Of a stretch of DNA of 64,000 nucleotides, positions 50,784 through 59,945 are shown one piece after another. Each line of letters starts with the position of its first letter. Positions within the stretch are counted from its first letter, which is position 1. The stretch covers positions 4,650,001-4,714,000 of the forward strand of contig FNSS01000001.1 of assembly GCA_900104855.1 (NCBI GenBank), read 5' to 3'. Under the pieces are notes generated by a model that saw only the letters and a list, made by a program, of their open reading frames with translations, was not told the DNA's origin and searched no databases. The stretch is from Rhizobiales bacterium GAS188 (GTDB taxonomy: Bacteria; Pseudomonadota; Alphaproteobacteria; Rhizobiales; Beijerinckiaceae). Both the position numbers and the translations under genes were made by a program.

Positions 50784-51682
50784 TCGGCCAGGCGCTCGCC
50801 GATGGTGTCCTCACCGGCGCCATCGTGGGGCTCGGTGCCATCGGCGTTTCGCTCAGCCTGCAAATTCTGCGCTTCGCGAATTTCTCGCATGCCGAGCTTC
50901 TGACCTGGGGTGCCTATCTGGCGCTCAGCTTCACGGCCTTCGCGACCGCTGGCGCTCCCATCGGCCCGTTCTCCTTCGGCTGGCAGCTTCTGGTCGCGGT
51001 CCTGTTCGCGGGGCTCGGCACGGGGCTCGTCGCGCTCGTCGTCGACAAGCTCGTCTTCGATCGCCTGCGCGCGCGTCGCGCCAATACTCTCACCATGGTC
51101 TTCGCGAGCTTCGGGGCAGCGCTCGTGCTGCGCAATCTCGTGCTGCTGCTCTGGGGACCGGACGCGCATTACTACACGACGGAATTGCAGATGGCGGTCG
51201 AGCTCCTTCCAGGCATCCGCATGCTGCCGGACCAGATCTTCGTGCTGGCTCTCGCTGTCGTCGTGGTGTCGGCGCTGCAGCTCTTCTTGCGCTTCAGCCG
51301 CCTTGGCATGGCGATGCGCGCCATGGCCGAGAGCCCGGCGCTGGCGCGCGTTTGCGGCATCGAGATCGCGAAGGTCATCCGCCTGACCTGGATCGCCAGC
51401 GGGGCGCTGGCCGCCGCCGCCGGCGTCTTTTCCGGCCTCACCGTGCAATTGCGCCCCGAGATGGGCTTCAATCTCTTGCTGTCGCTCTTCACCGCCGCCA
51501 TCCTGGGCGGGGCGGGCAGCCTCATCGGCGCCGTCGTCGGAGGGCTTGCGGTTGGCCTCGCCGAGAACCTCTCGGTGCTTCTGATCCCTGCCGGATACAA
51601 AGGAGCGATGCCGTTTCTCCTGTTGCTGCTGGTGCTGTGCGTGCGGCCGCAAGGCCTGTTCGGCACCGCCGAACGCTCGTGA
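50780..51682 (+). CDS. Liv-type ABC transporter permease (LivH-like)
   Basis: 300 residues with a GTG start at 50780 inside the end of livF. About eight membrane helices. LQILRFANFSHAELLTWGAY is the diagnostic LivH segment (N-F-AHG/SHAE), and MRAMAESPALARVCGIEIAK is the coupling loop that docks on the ATPase. Transport of branched-chain amino acids, amides or urea are all possible for the family; the amiC-amiR genes downstream favour amides. Confidence 0.92.
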   Translation: MIGQALADGVLTGAIVGLGAIGVSLSLQILRFANFSHAELLTWGAYLALSFTAFATAGAPIGPFSFGWQLLVAVLFAGLGTGLVALVVDKLVFDRLRARRANTLTMVFASFGAALVLRNLVLLLWGPDAHYYTTELQMAVELLPGIRMLPDQIFVLALAVVVVSALQLFLRFSRLGMAMRAMAESPALARVCGIEIAKVIRLTWIASGALAAAAGVFSGLTVQLRPEMGFNLLLSLFTAAILGGAGSLIGAVVGGLAVGLAENLSVLLIPAGYKGAMPFLLLLLVLCVRPQGLFGTAERS

Positions 51683-51689
51683 GCGCGCC

Positions 51690-52640
51690 ATGATCGGCCT
51701 TGCCTCTTACCTCGTTTTCTTCGCGACCGTCGTGCTCATACTCGGCGTGGCGACGCTTGGATTGAATCTGCAATGGGGCGCGACGGGGCTGTTCAACGCC
51801 GGCGTCGTCGGCTTCTACGCGGTCGGTGGCTATGCGCTCGCCATCATCTGCGCGCCGCCGCGCCCCGAGCTCCTCGGCAATTTCGGCCTGCCCTGGATCA
51901 TCGGCATTCTCGGCGCCATGGCGGCTTCCGCGCTGGTGGCCGCGATCGTCGGGCTTGCGACGATCCGCCTGCGTGGCGATTACCTCGCCATCACCACATT
52001 CGGGATCGCCGTGGCCATCCAGCTGGTGACGCTCAATTTCGAGGCGCTGACGGGAGGCAGCCTGGGGATGACTTCCATCCCGCGGCCGCTGCCGGGCCTC
52101 TTCGCGGCGTCGCTCGGCGCCAACATCTTCTATCTCGTCTTGACGCTCTGCGTGACCTTGCTGACCTATTGGGCGCTCGAACGCATCGTGCGTTCGCCAT
52201 GGGGGAGGGTGCTGAAGGCGATCCGCGAAGACGAGACCGCGGCGGTGGCGCTCGGCAAGGACGCGCGTCTGTTTCGCCTGCAGGCCTTCGTGCTCGGCTC
52301 GACCATCATCGGCCTTGCGGGGGCGCTCTATGTGGGATTCATCGGCTTCGTCTCGCCCTTCGACTTCGTGCCGATCCTGACATTCCAGATCTGGACGATG
52401 CTGATCGTCGGGGGCAGCGGCAACAACAAGGGCGCGCTCCTCGGCGCCGCGATGGTCTGGGGGCTTTGGAGCGCGAGCGGCACGTTGATCTCCAAAACCA
52501 TTCCGGCCGCCTACCAGGCCCAGGGCGGTGCCGTGCAGGCGATCCTGATCGGCGCGGTGCTGGTTTTTACGCTATTGTTCAGACCGCGAGGGTTGATCGG
52601 CGAGGAGCCGGTCGTCTCGCGCCATCTCGGTCAGCAATGA
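51690..52640 (+). CDS. Liv-type ABC transporter permease (LivM-like)
   Basis: 316 residues, about nine membrane helices. LGLNLQWGATGLFNAGVVGF is the LivM signature (N.QwG..GlfNaGhvaF), IRLRGDYLAITTFGIAVAIQ follows, and VLKAIREDETAAVALGKDAR is the ATPase-docking loop. Seven bases after livH. The C-terminus (LFRPRGLIGEEPV) is typical. Confidence 0.92.
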   Translation: MIGLASYLVFFATVVLILGVATLGLNLQWGATGLFNAGVVGFYAVGGYALAIICAPPRPELLGNFGLPWIIGILGAMAASALVAAIVGLATIRLRGDYLAITTFGIAVAIQLVTLNFEALTGGSLGMTSIPRPLPGLFAASLGANIFYLVLTLCVTLLTYWALERIVRSPWGRVLKAIREDETAAVALGKDARLFRLQAFVLGSTIIGLAGALYVGFIGFVSPFDFVPILTFQIWTMLIVGGSGNNKGALLGAAMVWGLWSASGTLISKTIPAAYQAQGGAVQAILIGAVLVFTLLFRPRGLIGEEPVVSRHLGQQ

Positions 52641-52687
52641 CGTCATTGTCGATCGGCATCCGCTGCGACCTGGGGGGACGGGAGGAT

Positions 52688-53965
52688 ATGATGAAACAGA
52701 TAATCGCAATCGCATTTTGCACCCTGCTGGGCTTGGCGGCGATGCCATCGGAGGCTGCGGCACAAGGCGCAACTGCCTGTCCGGTGAAGCTCGGCGGCAT
52801 CCTGCCCCTGAGCGGCTCCATGGGTCCGGTCGGCAAGCGGATCGCCGATAGCGCCCAACTCGCCATCGAGCACATCAACCAGGGAGGTGGCATCAAGGGT
52901 TGCCAGGTGCAGTTCATCCTGCGCGACGACCAGGGCCAACCGACGGTCGGCGTCGATGCGGCGAAATTCCTGATCGATGTCGAGCGCGTGCCCGCCCTCA
53001 CCGGAACGGTGTCGAGCGGCGTCAGCCTGCCGATCCTGATCTCGGTCGTAGCGCCGGCCGGCATCCCGATGGTGAGCTGCTGCTCGACGGCCGCGACCTT
53101 CACGACGCTCGCGCAGGAGGGCAAGACGGGCGGCTTCTTCTTCCGCACCTTGCCGACCGTCAAGACGCAGGCCTATGCCTCCGCCGCCATCGTCGAGGAA
53201 AAGGGCTATCGGCGCATCGCCGTCATCTACATCAACACCGATTTCGGCACCGGCATGGTCAAGGACTTCACGCGTGCCGTCGAGAAGCTCGGTGCCAAGA
53301 TCGTCAAGGCCGTCCCCTATAACGACAACCAGCCCTCCTATCGGGCCGAGGTCAATCTGGCGCTCGCCGAGAAGCCCGACGCCGTCTTCTTCGTGGCCTT
53401 CCCGCAGGACGGCGCCACCATGACACGCGAATGGCTCTCGCTCGGCGGCACGCCAAATCTCATCCTCAACAACTCCCTGCGCAGCCCCGAATATGTGAAG
53501 TCGGTCGGCGCGCGCTTCCTGCAAAACGCCTTCGGCATGGACAATGCGTCGATCTCAGGCCCGACGGTCGATGCCTTCAAGCAGGCCTTCCAGGCGGCCT
53601 ATAAGCAGAGCCCGGACGGCCCCGGCATTTACAACCAGTATGACGCGGTCATGGCGCTTGGCCTCGCGATGAACATTGCGCCCGAGCTCTCGGGCACTGC
53701 CATCCGCGACGCCATCCGCAAGATCCAGGTCCCCGACGGGACTGTCGTCGGCACGGGCCCCGACGAATTCAAGAAGGCCTTGGCCCTCATCAAGGAGGGC
53801 AAGCCGATCAAATATGTCGGCGCGACCGGCCCCGTCGAATTCGACGCCAATGGCGATGTCTCGGGCCTCGCCCTCATCTGGACCGTGAAGGGCGACAATC
53901 TCGATACCGTCCGCACGCTCTCGGTCGACGACATGAAGGCGCTGTTCAAGAAGATCGATGGGTGA
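52688..53965 (+). CDS. Liv-type ABC transporter substrate-binding protein
   Basis: 425 residues. Two adjacent ATGs (52688, 52691) follow GGGAGGAT; either may be used. Signal peptide MKQIIAIAFCTLLGLAAMPS ends near EAAAQG. The mature protein opens VKLGGILPLSGSMGPVGKRI, the type I periplasmic-binding fold of LivJ/LivK. The ligand loops include VSSGVSLPILISVVAPAGIP and SCCSTAATFTTLA. It is the last gene of the first transporter operon; its stop lies just upstream of amiC, whose long frame overlaps it by four bases. Confidence 0.92.
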   Translation: MMKQIIAIAFCTLLGLAAMPSEAAAQGATACPVKLGGILPLSGSMGPVGKRIADSAQLAIEHINQGGGIKGCQVQFILRDDQGQPTVGVDAAKFLIDVERVPALTGTVSSGVSLPILISVVAPAGIPMVSCCSTAATFTTLAQEGKTGGFFFRTLPTVKTQAYASAAIVEEKGYRRIAVIYINTDFGTGMVKDFTRAVEKLGAKIVKAVPYNDNQPSYRAEVNLALAEKPDAVFFVAFPQDGATMTREWLSLGGTPNLILNNSLRSPEYVKSVGARFLQNAFGMDNASISGPTVDAFKQAFQAAYKQSPDGPGIYNQYDAVMALGLAMNIAPELSGTAIRDAIRKIQVPDGTVVGTGPDEFKKALALIKEGKPIKYVGATGPVEFDANGDVSGLALIWTVKGDNLDTVRTLSVDDMKALFKKIDG

Positions 53966-54027
53966 GGGGTGAAGCTTGCTGCATGGCGGCTCGATATCGA
54001 GAGACACGGCGCCAGGGAGGAATTGAG

Positions 54028-55182
54028 GTGCAAACGACATGGCCGGTCGGATTGTTGTTTTCCCAAAGCGGCGTCACCGGATATCTCGAGACGACGCAGT
54101 TGCAGGGCGCATTGCTCGCTATCGAGGAGATCAATGCGGCAGGCGGCATAAGCGGCCGCCCGCTGCAACCGGTGATTCATGATCCGGCCTCCGAGCCCGA
54201 GGGCTATAGCCGCTACGCCCGCGACCTCCTCGCCGAGGATGGCGTGCGCGCGATCGTCGGCTGCTGCACCTCGCATTGCCGCAAGGCCGTCCTGCCGATC
54301 ATCGAGCGGCGCAACGGGCTGTTGTTCTATCCCACCATCTACGAAGGCTTCGAATATTCCCCTAACGTGGTCTATGGCGGCCCTTCGCCCAGCCAGGGCA
54401 GCGTGCAGCTGGCTCGCTATCTCACCGAGACATACGGCTCGCGCTTTGTCTTCGTCGGGTCCGATTATGTCTATCCGCGGGAATGCAATCGCGTGATGCG
54501 CGAGCTCGTCGAAGACCGCGGTGGCCGGGTCCTGGACGAGATCTATCTCGACTTGCACGCCGATCGCGACAGTTTCGGATCGGTGGTGCGCCGCATGTCC
54601 GAGCTGCGGCCCGACGTGATCTTCTCCACGGTCGTCGGGATGTCGACCATCTACCTCTACGAGGCCTGCGAGGGCATGCTCGGCGGCGCAGGCGTGCCGA
54701 TCGCGAGCCTGACCACGACCGAGGCGGAGATCGCTCTGATGCGGCCCGGCGCGGCCTTGGGCGCGATCACCGCCGCGCCCTATTTCCACACCCTCGGGAC
54801 GCCCGCGAACAGGCGTTTCGTCGGGCGCTACCAGGCCCGCTTCGGGCAGGCCGCGCTCGCCAATATGAGCGCCGAAGCTGCCTATGTGCAGACGCATCTG
54901 CTCGGCCGCGCGCTCGCCCAGACCGGCAGCATGGAGCCCGACGATCTCATCGAAGCGCTGGCCGGCCTGCCCTTCGATGCCCCCCAGGGCGAGATCGTCG
55001 TCGATCCTGACAACAACCACACCTATCTGTGGCCGCGCATCGGGCGGGTCGGCGCCTCCGGGCTGTTCGAGGTCGTCGAGGAAGCGGCCGCGCCGGTCAA
55101 GCCGGACCCTTATCTCGTGAACTACGGCGCCTCGCGGGCTTGGCCCAACGAGGCGAAGTCGCGCGCGGAGGCGAAGCCGTGA
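54028..55182 (+). CDS. amiC: AmiC-like amide sensor / negative regulator
   Basis: 384 residues from the GTG at 54028, which has GGGAGGAATT upstream; the length equals P. aeruginosa AmiC. There is no signal peptide, so it is cytoplasmic despite its periplasmic-binding fold. VGLLFSQSGVTGYLETTQLQ, VGCCTSHCRKAVLPIIERRN, YPTIYEGFEYSPNVVYGGPS, FVGSDYVYPRECNRVMRELV and STVVGMSTIYLYEA match AmiC block by block. AmiC holds the antiterminator AmiR until amide binds. Its stop overlaps amiR (GTGA), as expected for a co-folding pair. Confidence 0.93.
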   Translation: MQTTWPVGLLFSQSGVTGYLETTQLQGALLAIEEINAAGGISGRPLQPVIHDPASEPEGYSRYARDLLAEDGVRAIVGCCTSHCRKAVLPIIERRNGLLFYPTIYEGFEYSPNVVYGGPSPSQGSVQLARYLTETYGSRFVFVGSDYVYPRECNRVMRELVEDRGGRVLDEIYLDLHADRDSFGSVVRRMSELRPDVIFSTVVGMSTIYLYEACEGMLGGAGVPIASLTTTEAEIALMRPGAALGAITAAPYFHTLGTPANRRFVGRYQARFGQAALANMSAEAAYVQTHLLGRALAQTGSMEPDDLIEALAGLPFDAPQGEIVVDPDNNHTYLWPRIGRVGASGLFEVVEEAAAPVKPDPYLVNYGASRAWPNEAKSRAEAKP

Positions 55183-55790
55183 GCGGGCATGTTCTCCTGC
55201 GGACATTGCGCGAGACGCAAGTTCTCGTCTGCCACCCGCAGGATCCCGACGGCGATGAGCTCGTCCGCCATCTGCGGCGCATCGGCTGCCCGGTGCGCCA
55301 TGTCTGGCCGCCGCCGCGCCCGATCCCGTCGGACATCGACGTCGTCTTCCTCCTCTTCGACCGCAGCCGGAAGCCGGCCGTCGAGGAGGGGCATCCCGGC
55401 TTCGCCCTGGTGGCCGTCATCGACTACGAGGACCCTTCCATGCTCGACGTGCTGATCGACGCCGATGTGCGCGGTGTCGTCACCAAGCCGGTGCGTCCCT
55501 TCGGCATCCTCTCGACGCTCATCACGGCGCGCGTGGCCCATAAATACGAGGCGCGCCTGCATCAGAAGGTCGCCAAGCTCGAGGAGACCTTGCGCTCCCG
55601 CCGAGACATCGAGAAATCGGTGCGCATCCTGATGGCGGCGCAGGCGATCTCCGAAGATGCGGCCTATCAGATGATCCGCCGCGAGGCGATGCAGAAGCGC
55701 CAGTCCATGGCCGTCATCGCCTCGTCCATCATCGCGGCGAATTCCGTGTTCGAGCGCTTCGCCGGCTCCGCCGCCCGCGACGCGACCTGA
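55179..55790 (+). CDS. amiR: AmiR-like antiterminator with ANTAR domain
   Basis: 203 residues from the GTG at 55179. The N-terminal receiver-like domain lacks the phospho-acceptor pattern (VVFLLFDRSRKPAVEEGHPG), as in AmiR. A coiled coil (KYEARLHQKVAKLEETLRSR) leads to the C-terminal ANTAR RNA-binding domain (RRDIEKSVRILMAAQAISED, then AAYQMIRREAMQKRQSMAVI). Released from AmiC, it should bind the leader at 55892-55924 and prevent termination at 55944-55990, switching on the downstream transporter and amidase genes. Confidence 0.93.
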   Translation: MSGHVLLRTLRETQVLVCHPQDPDGDELVRHLRRIGCPVRHVWPPPRPIPSDIDVVFLLFDRSRKPAVEEGHPGFALVAVIDYEDPSMLDVLIDADVRGVVTKPVRPFGILSTLITARVAHKYEARLHQKVAKLEETLRSRRDIEKSVRILMAAQAISEDAAYQMIRREAMQKRQSMAVIASSIIAANSVFERFAGSAARDAT

Positions 55791-55857
55791 AGCTTCCGCA
55801 AGGAGCGCCTCCTGTCGGCTCCGGGAGAGCGCGCCCTTCGCGCCTCACGAGCCATGA

Positions 55858-55887
55858 TTGACAAGTGATTCGGGCGGCGGGCATAGT
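55858..55887 (+). promoter_or_regulatory. Promoter of the amide operon leader
   Basis: TTGACA (55858-55863), 18 bases, CATAGT (55882-55887). Transcription would begin about 55894, so the RNA would start within or just before the first hairpin of the leader. Confidence 0.65.
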
Positions 55888-55891
55888 GCCT

Positions 55892-55924
55892 CCGCTCTTG
55901 AAATGAGCGGCGGCAATGACGCCG
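55892..55924 (+). promoter_or_regulatory. Two-hairpin ANTAR-type RNA element
   Basis: Two back-to-back hairpins: CCGCTC-N7-GAGCGG (55892-55910) and CGGC-AATGAC-GCCG (55911-55924). The second has a hexaloop with A at position 1 and G at position 4, the hallmark of ANTAR target RNAs; the first has seven loop bases and fits less well. It lies 20 bases upstream of an intrinsic terminator. Confidence 0.65.
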
Positions 55925-55943
55925 TCGACATGAAGGCAGGTTA

Positions 55944-55990
55944 GCCCTTGACCCCGCGCCATCCGTGGCGCCGGCGGCAAGGGCTTTTTT
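55944..55990 (+). terminator. Leader (attenuator) terminator of the amide operon
   Basis: GCCCTTG (55944-55950) pairs with CAAGGGC (55978-55984), enclosing a perfect inner hairpin GCGCCA-TCCG-TGGCGC, followed immediately by TTTTTT. It lies between amiR and the next coding start at 56035, where AmiR-controlled antitermination is expected. Confidence 0.85.
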
Positions 55991-56034
55991 GTTTTGCGCG
56001 TCGTGCCGGGAGCGACAAGGCAGGGAGGACGGGA

Positions 56035-57192
56035 ATGACCAGGACCAAGCGCGTATTGATGACAACGCTCGCGACAGGCCTCTTGGCGGCCGGCACGGCT
56101 ATGGCCCAGGAGCCGATCAAGATCGGCGTGCCGGTGGGTCTCAGCGGCGCCAACAGCGTCATCGCCCCGGCGATCGTGCAGGCGAGCCAGCTCGCCGTCG
56201 AGGAGATCAACGCCAAGGGCGGGATCCGCGGGCGCAAGCTTTCGCTCGATGTGGCCGATGACGGCTCGGGCGCGGACGGGGCCCAGAAGGCCTTCGATTC
56301 CCTGATCTTCCAGAAGAAGGTCGACGCGGTAATCTCCACGGAGACGAGCGCCGCCCGCAACGCCGGCCTGCCGATTGTCGCGCGCGGCAAGACGCCGTTC
56401 ATCTACGCTTCGTTCTACGAGGGGCGGTCCTGCAGCCCCTATCTCTACGTCGATGCCTGGGTGCCCGACCAGCAGGTCGCGCCGGTGGTCGATTACTTCA
56501 TGAAGGAGAAGGGCGCCAAGTCCTTCTTCCTCGTCGGCAGCGACTACGCTTTCGGCCGCGGCATGCTCGACTTCACGCGCGAGTATATCAAGAAGAATGG
56601 CGGCCAGATCCTCGGCGAGGAATACCAGCCGATGGACGCGACGGACTGGACGGCGGTCGTGAGCAAGATCCGCCAGGCCAATCCCGACGCCCTCGTCACC
56701 TCGACCGCCGGCGGGGTGCCGAACGTCACCTTGACGAAGCAGTTGCGCGCCGCGGGCATCAAGGCCCTCTACGGCAATCTCGCGGTCGACGAAGGCACCG
56801 CAAAGAGCATGGGACCCGACGCCGAGGGCATCTTCATCTCCGCCTCCTATCTGACGAGCATCGACAGCGCGGAGAACAAGGCCTTTCTCGCCGCCATGCA
56901 GAAGAAGTTCGGCGCGGAATTGAAGACCCCGAACGACCTCTCCGTGCCGCAATACGAGGCCGTCTACCTCTACAAGGCCGCCGTCGAAAAGGCAGGCGGC
57001 ACCGACGTCAAGGCGGTGCTCGAGGCCCTGCCTGCCGTCTCGTTCACCGGTCCGCGCGGCACGATCCGCATGTCGGTCCAGCACCATGCGCCGCTCACCA
57101 TGTATCTCGGCAGGGTCAAGGCGGACGGCTCGGTGGACGTCATCAAGAGCTTTGCAAATGTCGATCCGGGGGCGCAGTGTCCGAAGCTCTGA
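56035..57192 (+). CDS. Amide/urea-type ABC transporter substrate-binding protein
   Basis: 385 residues, ATG at 56035 with GGGAGGACGGGA. Signal peptide MTRTKRVLMTTLATGLLAAG ends at AMAQ. The mature part opens IKIGVPVGLSGANSVIAPAI, a type I binding fold; ISTETSAARNAGLPIVARGK and VGSDYAFGRGMLDFTREYIK line the cleft and hinge. First gene after the leader terminator, hence predicted to be induced through AmiR. It differs clearly from the binding protein at 52688, so the two transporters may take different amides. Confidence 0.92.
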   Translation: MTRTKRVLMTTLATGLLAAGTAMAQEPIKIGVPVGLSGANSVIAPAIVQASQLAVEEINAKGGIRGRKLSLDVADDGSGADGAQKAFDSLIFQKKVDAVISTETSAARNAGLPIVARGKTPFIYASFYEGRSCSPYLYVDAWVPDQQVAPVVDYFMKEKGAKSFFLVGSDYAFGRGMLDFTREYIKKNGGQILGEEYQPMDATDWTAVVSKIRQANPDALVTSTAGGVPNVTLTKQLRAAGIKALYGNLAVDEGTAKSMGPDAEGIFISASYLTSIDSAENKAFLAAMQKKFGAELKTPNDLSVPQYEAVYLYKAAVEKAGGTDVKAVLEALPAVSFTGPRGTIRMSVQHHAPLTMYLGRVKADGSVDVIKSFANVDPGAQCPKL

Positions 57193-57274
57193 CCCGGCTT
57201 CTCGTCGGACCGGGCGGCCCGAGGCCTCGGCGCCGCCCGCCCGCCTCAGCGGATCTTTCCTGGGAGGCGAGGCA

Positions 57275-58111
57275 TTGACGGCTCTCGTGCTCGATATCGC
57301 GACGACGTCGGCCATCTTGTTCTGCGTCGCCATCGGCCTCTTGTTCATCTTCGGCGTCATGAAGATCATCAACTTCGCACATGGCGCGCTCTTGACGATC
57401 GGTGGCTATGCGGCTCTCGTCGCCACCCGGATGGGGCTGAGCCCCTGGCTGTCCTTCGCGCTCGCGGCGATAGCCGGCCTCGTCGTCGGCGCCGTGATCG
57501 AGCGTGTCGTCGTGCGGCCGCTCTATGGTCGTCCGCTTGACGCGATCCTTGCCACCTGGGGTCTCGCCATCGTCATCGGCCAGCTGATCACGCTGGGCTT
57601 CGGGCGCGAGGCGCAGTTCGCGGAAAGCCCCATCCACGGCACGATCGACGCCTTCGGCACCGACTATTCCGGCTATCGTATCTGGATGATCGCGGCTGCC
57701 GCTGCGATCGGCCTCGCCGTCGCCGCGGTCCTGCACGGCACACGGCTCGGCCTGGTGACGCGCGCCGTCATCGCCAATGAGGACCTCGCCGCGGGCCTCG
57801 GCATCAACAGCCGCCGCGTGCGCTTCATGACCTTCAGCGTCGGCTGCGCCTTCGCGGGCCTCGCCGGCGCGCTGATCACGCCCTTGTCGAGCGTTGATCC
57901 CAATCTCGGCGTGCCATGGCTCGTCAACGCCTTCATGCTGGTGATCGTCGCCGGCGCCTCGCTGGTCGGGCTCCTTGCCGCCGCGACGCTGCTCGGCGGC
58001 GCGCAGGTCATCGTCGCGACCTACGCCAATCCGGTCCTCGGCGGCCTCAGCATCGTGGTGATCGCCGCCGTCATCTTGCGCCTGCGGCCGAAGGGCTTCG
58101 CCCATGACTAG
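57275..58111 (+). CDS. Liv-type ABC transporter permease (LivH-like)
   Basis: 278 residues from a TTG at 57275 with GGGAGGCGAGG upstream; a GTG at 57287 is an alternative. About eight helices. FGVMKIINFAHGALLTIGGY is the LivH signature; TRAVIANEDLAAGLGINSRR is the ATPase-docking loop; the end is LRLRPKGFAHD. It overlaps the following permease-ATPase fusion gene by eight bases. Confidence 0.9.
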   Translation: MTALVLDIATTSAILFCVAIGLLFIFGVMKIINFAHGALLTIGGYAALVATRMGLSPWLSFALAAIAGLVVGAVIERVVVRPLYGRPLDAILATWGLAIVIGQLITLGFGREAQFAESPIHGTIDAFGTDYSGYRIWMIAAAAAIGLAVAAVLHGTRLGLVTRAVIANEDLAAGLGINSRRVRFMTFSVGCAFAGLAGALITPLSSVDPNLGVPWLVNAFMLVIVAGASLVGLLAAATLLGGAQVIVATYANPVLGGLSIVVIAAVILRLRPKGFAHD

Positions 58112-59945
58112 AGGCGAGGCCGCTGGAGCCGAAGCCGATCGTGCGGCCAGCCGGGGAGGCAGCTTTCGCTCCTGCGGGGCGATCCTCGTCATCGGCCTTG
58201 CGGTGGTTGTCGCGGGGCCGCTCGTGCTCGACACCTATTCGGTGAACATCCTGGTGCGATCGTTCCTCTACGCGGTCGCCGCGATCACGGTCGATCTGCT
58301 CTGGGGCTATACCGGCATCCTGTTCTTCGGCATGTCCGCCTTCTTCGCGATCGGAGCCTATTCGGCTGGCCTCGCCTTTACCCATCTCGGCTTTTCGGCC
58401 TGGGTCGTCGCCGGAGCGCTCATCGCCGGAATGGGCCTCTCGGCGCTGGTCGCGCTCCTCACCGGCTGGTTGTCCTTCGCGCGCGGCGTCTCGCCCATCT
58501 ATGCGTCGGTCGTGTCGCTCGCCTTGCCGATCGTGGCGACCCAGGCCCTGTTCTCCGGCGGCACTTTCACGGGCTCGAGCAGCGGCCTGTCGGGCTTCGA
58601 CACTTTCGACCTTTCGGTCGAAGCCTGGTTCGCGATCGCGGCCGCCTTCCTGACCGTGGTCGCGGCGCTCGGCTGGCTGTTCGTCACCAGCGAGGCGGGA
58701 CGGCTTCTGGTCGCCATCCGCGAAAACGAGCAGCGCTGCGCCTATCTCGGCCTGAGGACGGCGCGCATCAAGATCCTGCTGCTCCTGTCTTGCGCCGTGA
58801 TCGCCTCGGTCGCGGGTTTCGGATATGCGAGCTACACCGCCGTGATCGCGCCCGAGCTCGCCGGTTTCGTATTCGGCACGCAGATGGTCATCTGGGTCGC
58901 CTTGGGCGGGCGCGGCACGCTGCTCGGCCCGGTTATCGGGGCGATCCTGATCGACTTCGTCAGCGCCTATCTCTCGGGCGCCTTGCCCTTCATATGGACG
59001 CTCATCGTCGGCATCGCCTTCGTCGTCGTCATCGTGGTCATGCCGCAGGGACTTGCGCCGGTCCTGGCCGGCGCCGGACGGCGTTTCGCAAATGCCTGGA
59101 CCGGTAAGGCGATGGCGTCCTCGCCGGCGCCGACGATTGAGGCCATGGCGGATACAGATCCTGCCGATCGCCCAGAGGGCATGGGAAGCGCGCTCGCGCT
59201 CACCGCTGTCTCAAAGCATTTCGGTAGCCTCGAGCTGCTGGCGGGTATCGACCTCTCCGCCCATCCGGGCGAGCTTCTGAGCCTGGTGGGCCCGAACGGC
59301 GCCGGCAAGACGGCCCTCATGCGCTGCATCAGCGACGGGCTCGAGCGTAGCGGCGGCACGGTCGCCGTGAACGGCGTCGATATCGGCCAAGGCTCACCCG
59401 AGCGCTGCGTGGCTCTCGGCATCGGCCGCAAATTCCAGACGGCAACCGTGTTTGAAAGCCTCACCGTCGCCGAATGCCTGCGTATCGCCCGCTTCCGCCT
59501 CGACCCGCCATCGCTCTGGGGTAAGGCGGAGACGTTGCGGCTGCCGCAGGCGGCGCTCAAGGTCGTCGAGGCGACCGGGCTCGAGCAAGCCCTGACGATC
59601 CGCGTCAAGCACCTCTCGCACGGCCAGAAACAGGCGCTCGAGCTCGCCATGGTGCTGGCGCTCGAGCCGAGCGTGCTCCTGCTCGACGAGCCGACGGCGG
59701 GGCTGACCAAATCCGAACGAACCCTCATCGGCACGATTCTCGTCGACCTGACCAGGACGCAAGGGTTCTGCGTGCTCCTCGTCGAGCATGATCTCGACTT
59801 CGTGCGCGAGATCTCGTCGCGCGTCGTCGTCCTGCATCAGGGGCGGATCGTCCTCGATGACACCGTCCAGGAGGTCGTCGGGTCCGAGCTCGTACGCACC
59901 ATCTATGCGGGCGAGACGCAGGAACCTGCGAGAGCCTTCCGATGA
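58104..59945 (+). CDS. Fused LivM-LivG: ABC permease and ATPase in one chain
   Basis: 613 residues. Residues about 25-325 form a LivM-type permease (DLLWGYTGILFFGMSAFFAI; VAIRENEQRCAYLGLRTARI). A polar linker (about 330-360) joins a LivG-type ATPase with Walker A VGPNGAGKTALM (about 395), IGRKFQTATVFESLTVAECL, signature LSHGQKQALELAMVL with His for the usual Gly, Walker B SVLLLDEPTAGLT and H-loop LLVEHDLDFVRE. Fusion fixes the channel-to-ATPase ratio. Four-base overlap with livF downstream. Confidence 0.93.
   Translation: MTRGEAAGAEADRAASRGGSFRSCGAILVIGLAVVVAGPLVLDTYSVNILVRSFLYAVAAITVDLLWGYTGILFFGMSAFFAIGAYSAGLAFTHLGFSAWVVAGALIAGMGLSALVALLTGWLSFARGVSPIYASVVSLALPIVATQALFSGGTFTGSSSGLSGFDTFDLSVEAWFAIAAAFLTVVAALGWLFVTSEAGRLLVAIRENEQRCAYLGLRTARIKILLLLSCAVIASVAGFGYASYTAVIAPELAGFVFGTQMVIWVALGGRGTLLGPVIGAILIDFVSAYLSGALPFIWTLIVGIAFVVVIVVMPQGLAPVLAGAGRRFANAWTGKAMASSPAPTIEAMADTDPADRPEGMGSALALTAVSKHFGSLELLAGIDLSAHPGELLSLVGPNGAGKTALMRCISDGLERSGGTVAVNGVDIGQGSPERCVALGIGRKFQTATVFESLTVAECLRIARFRLDPPSLWGKAETLRLPQAALKVVEATGLEQALTIRVKHLSHGQKQALELAMVLALEPSVLLLDEPTAGLTKSERTLIGTILVDLTRTQGFCVLLVEHDLDFVREISSRVVVLHQGRIVLDDTVQEVVGSELVRTIYAGETQEPARAFR

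Noticed and set aside
55892-55910. First leader hairpin as a canonical ANTAR hexaloop
   Set aside because: Its loop has seven bases and lacks the A1/G4 pattern; only the second hairpin fits well.
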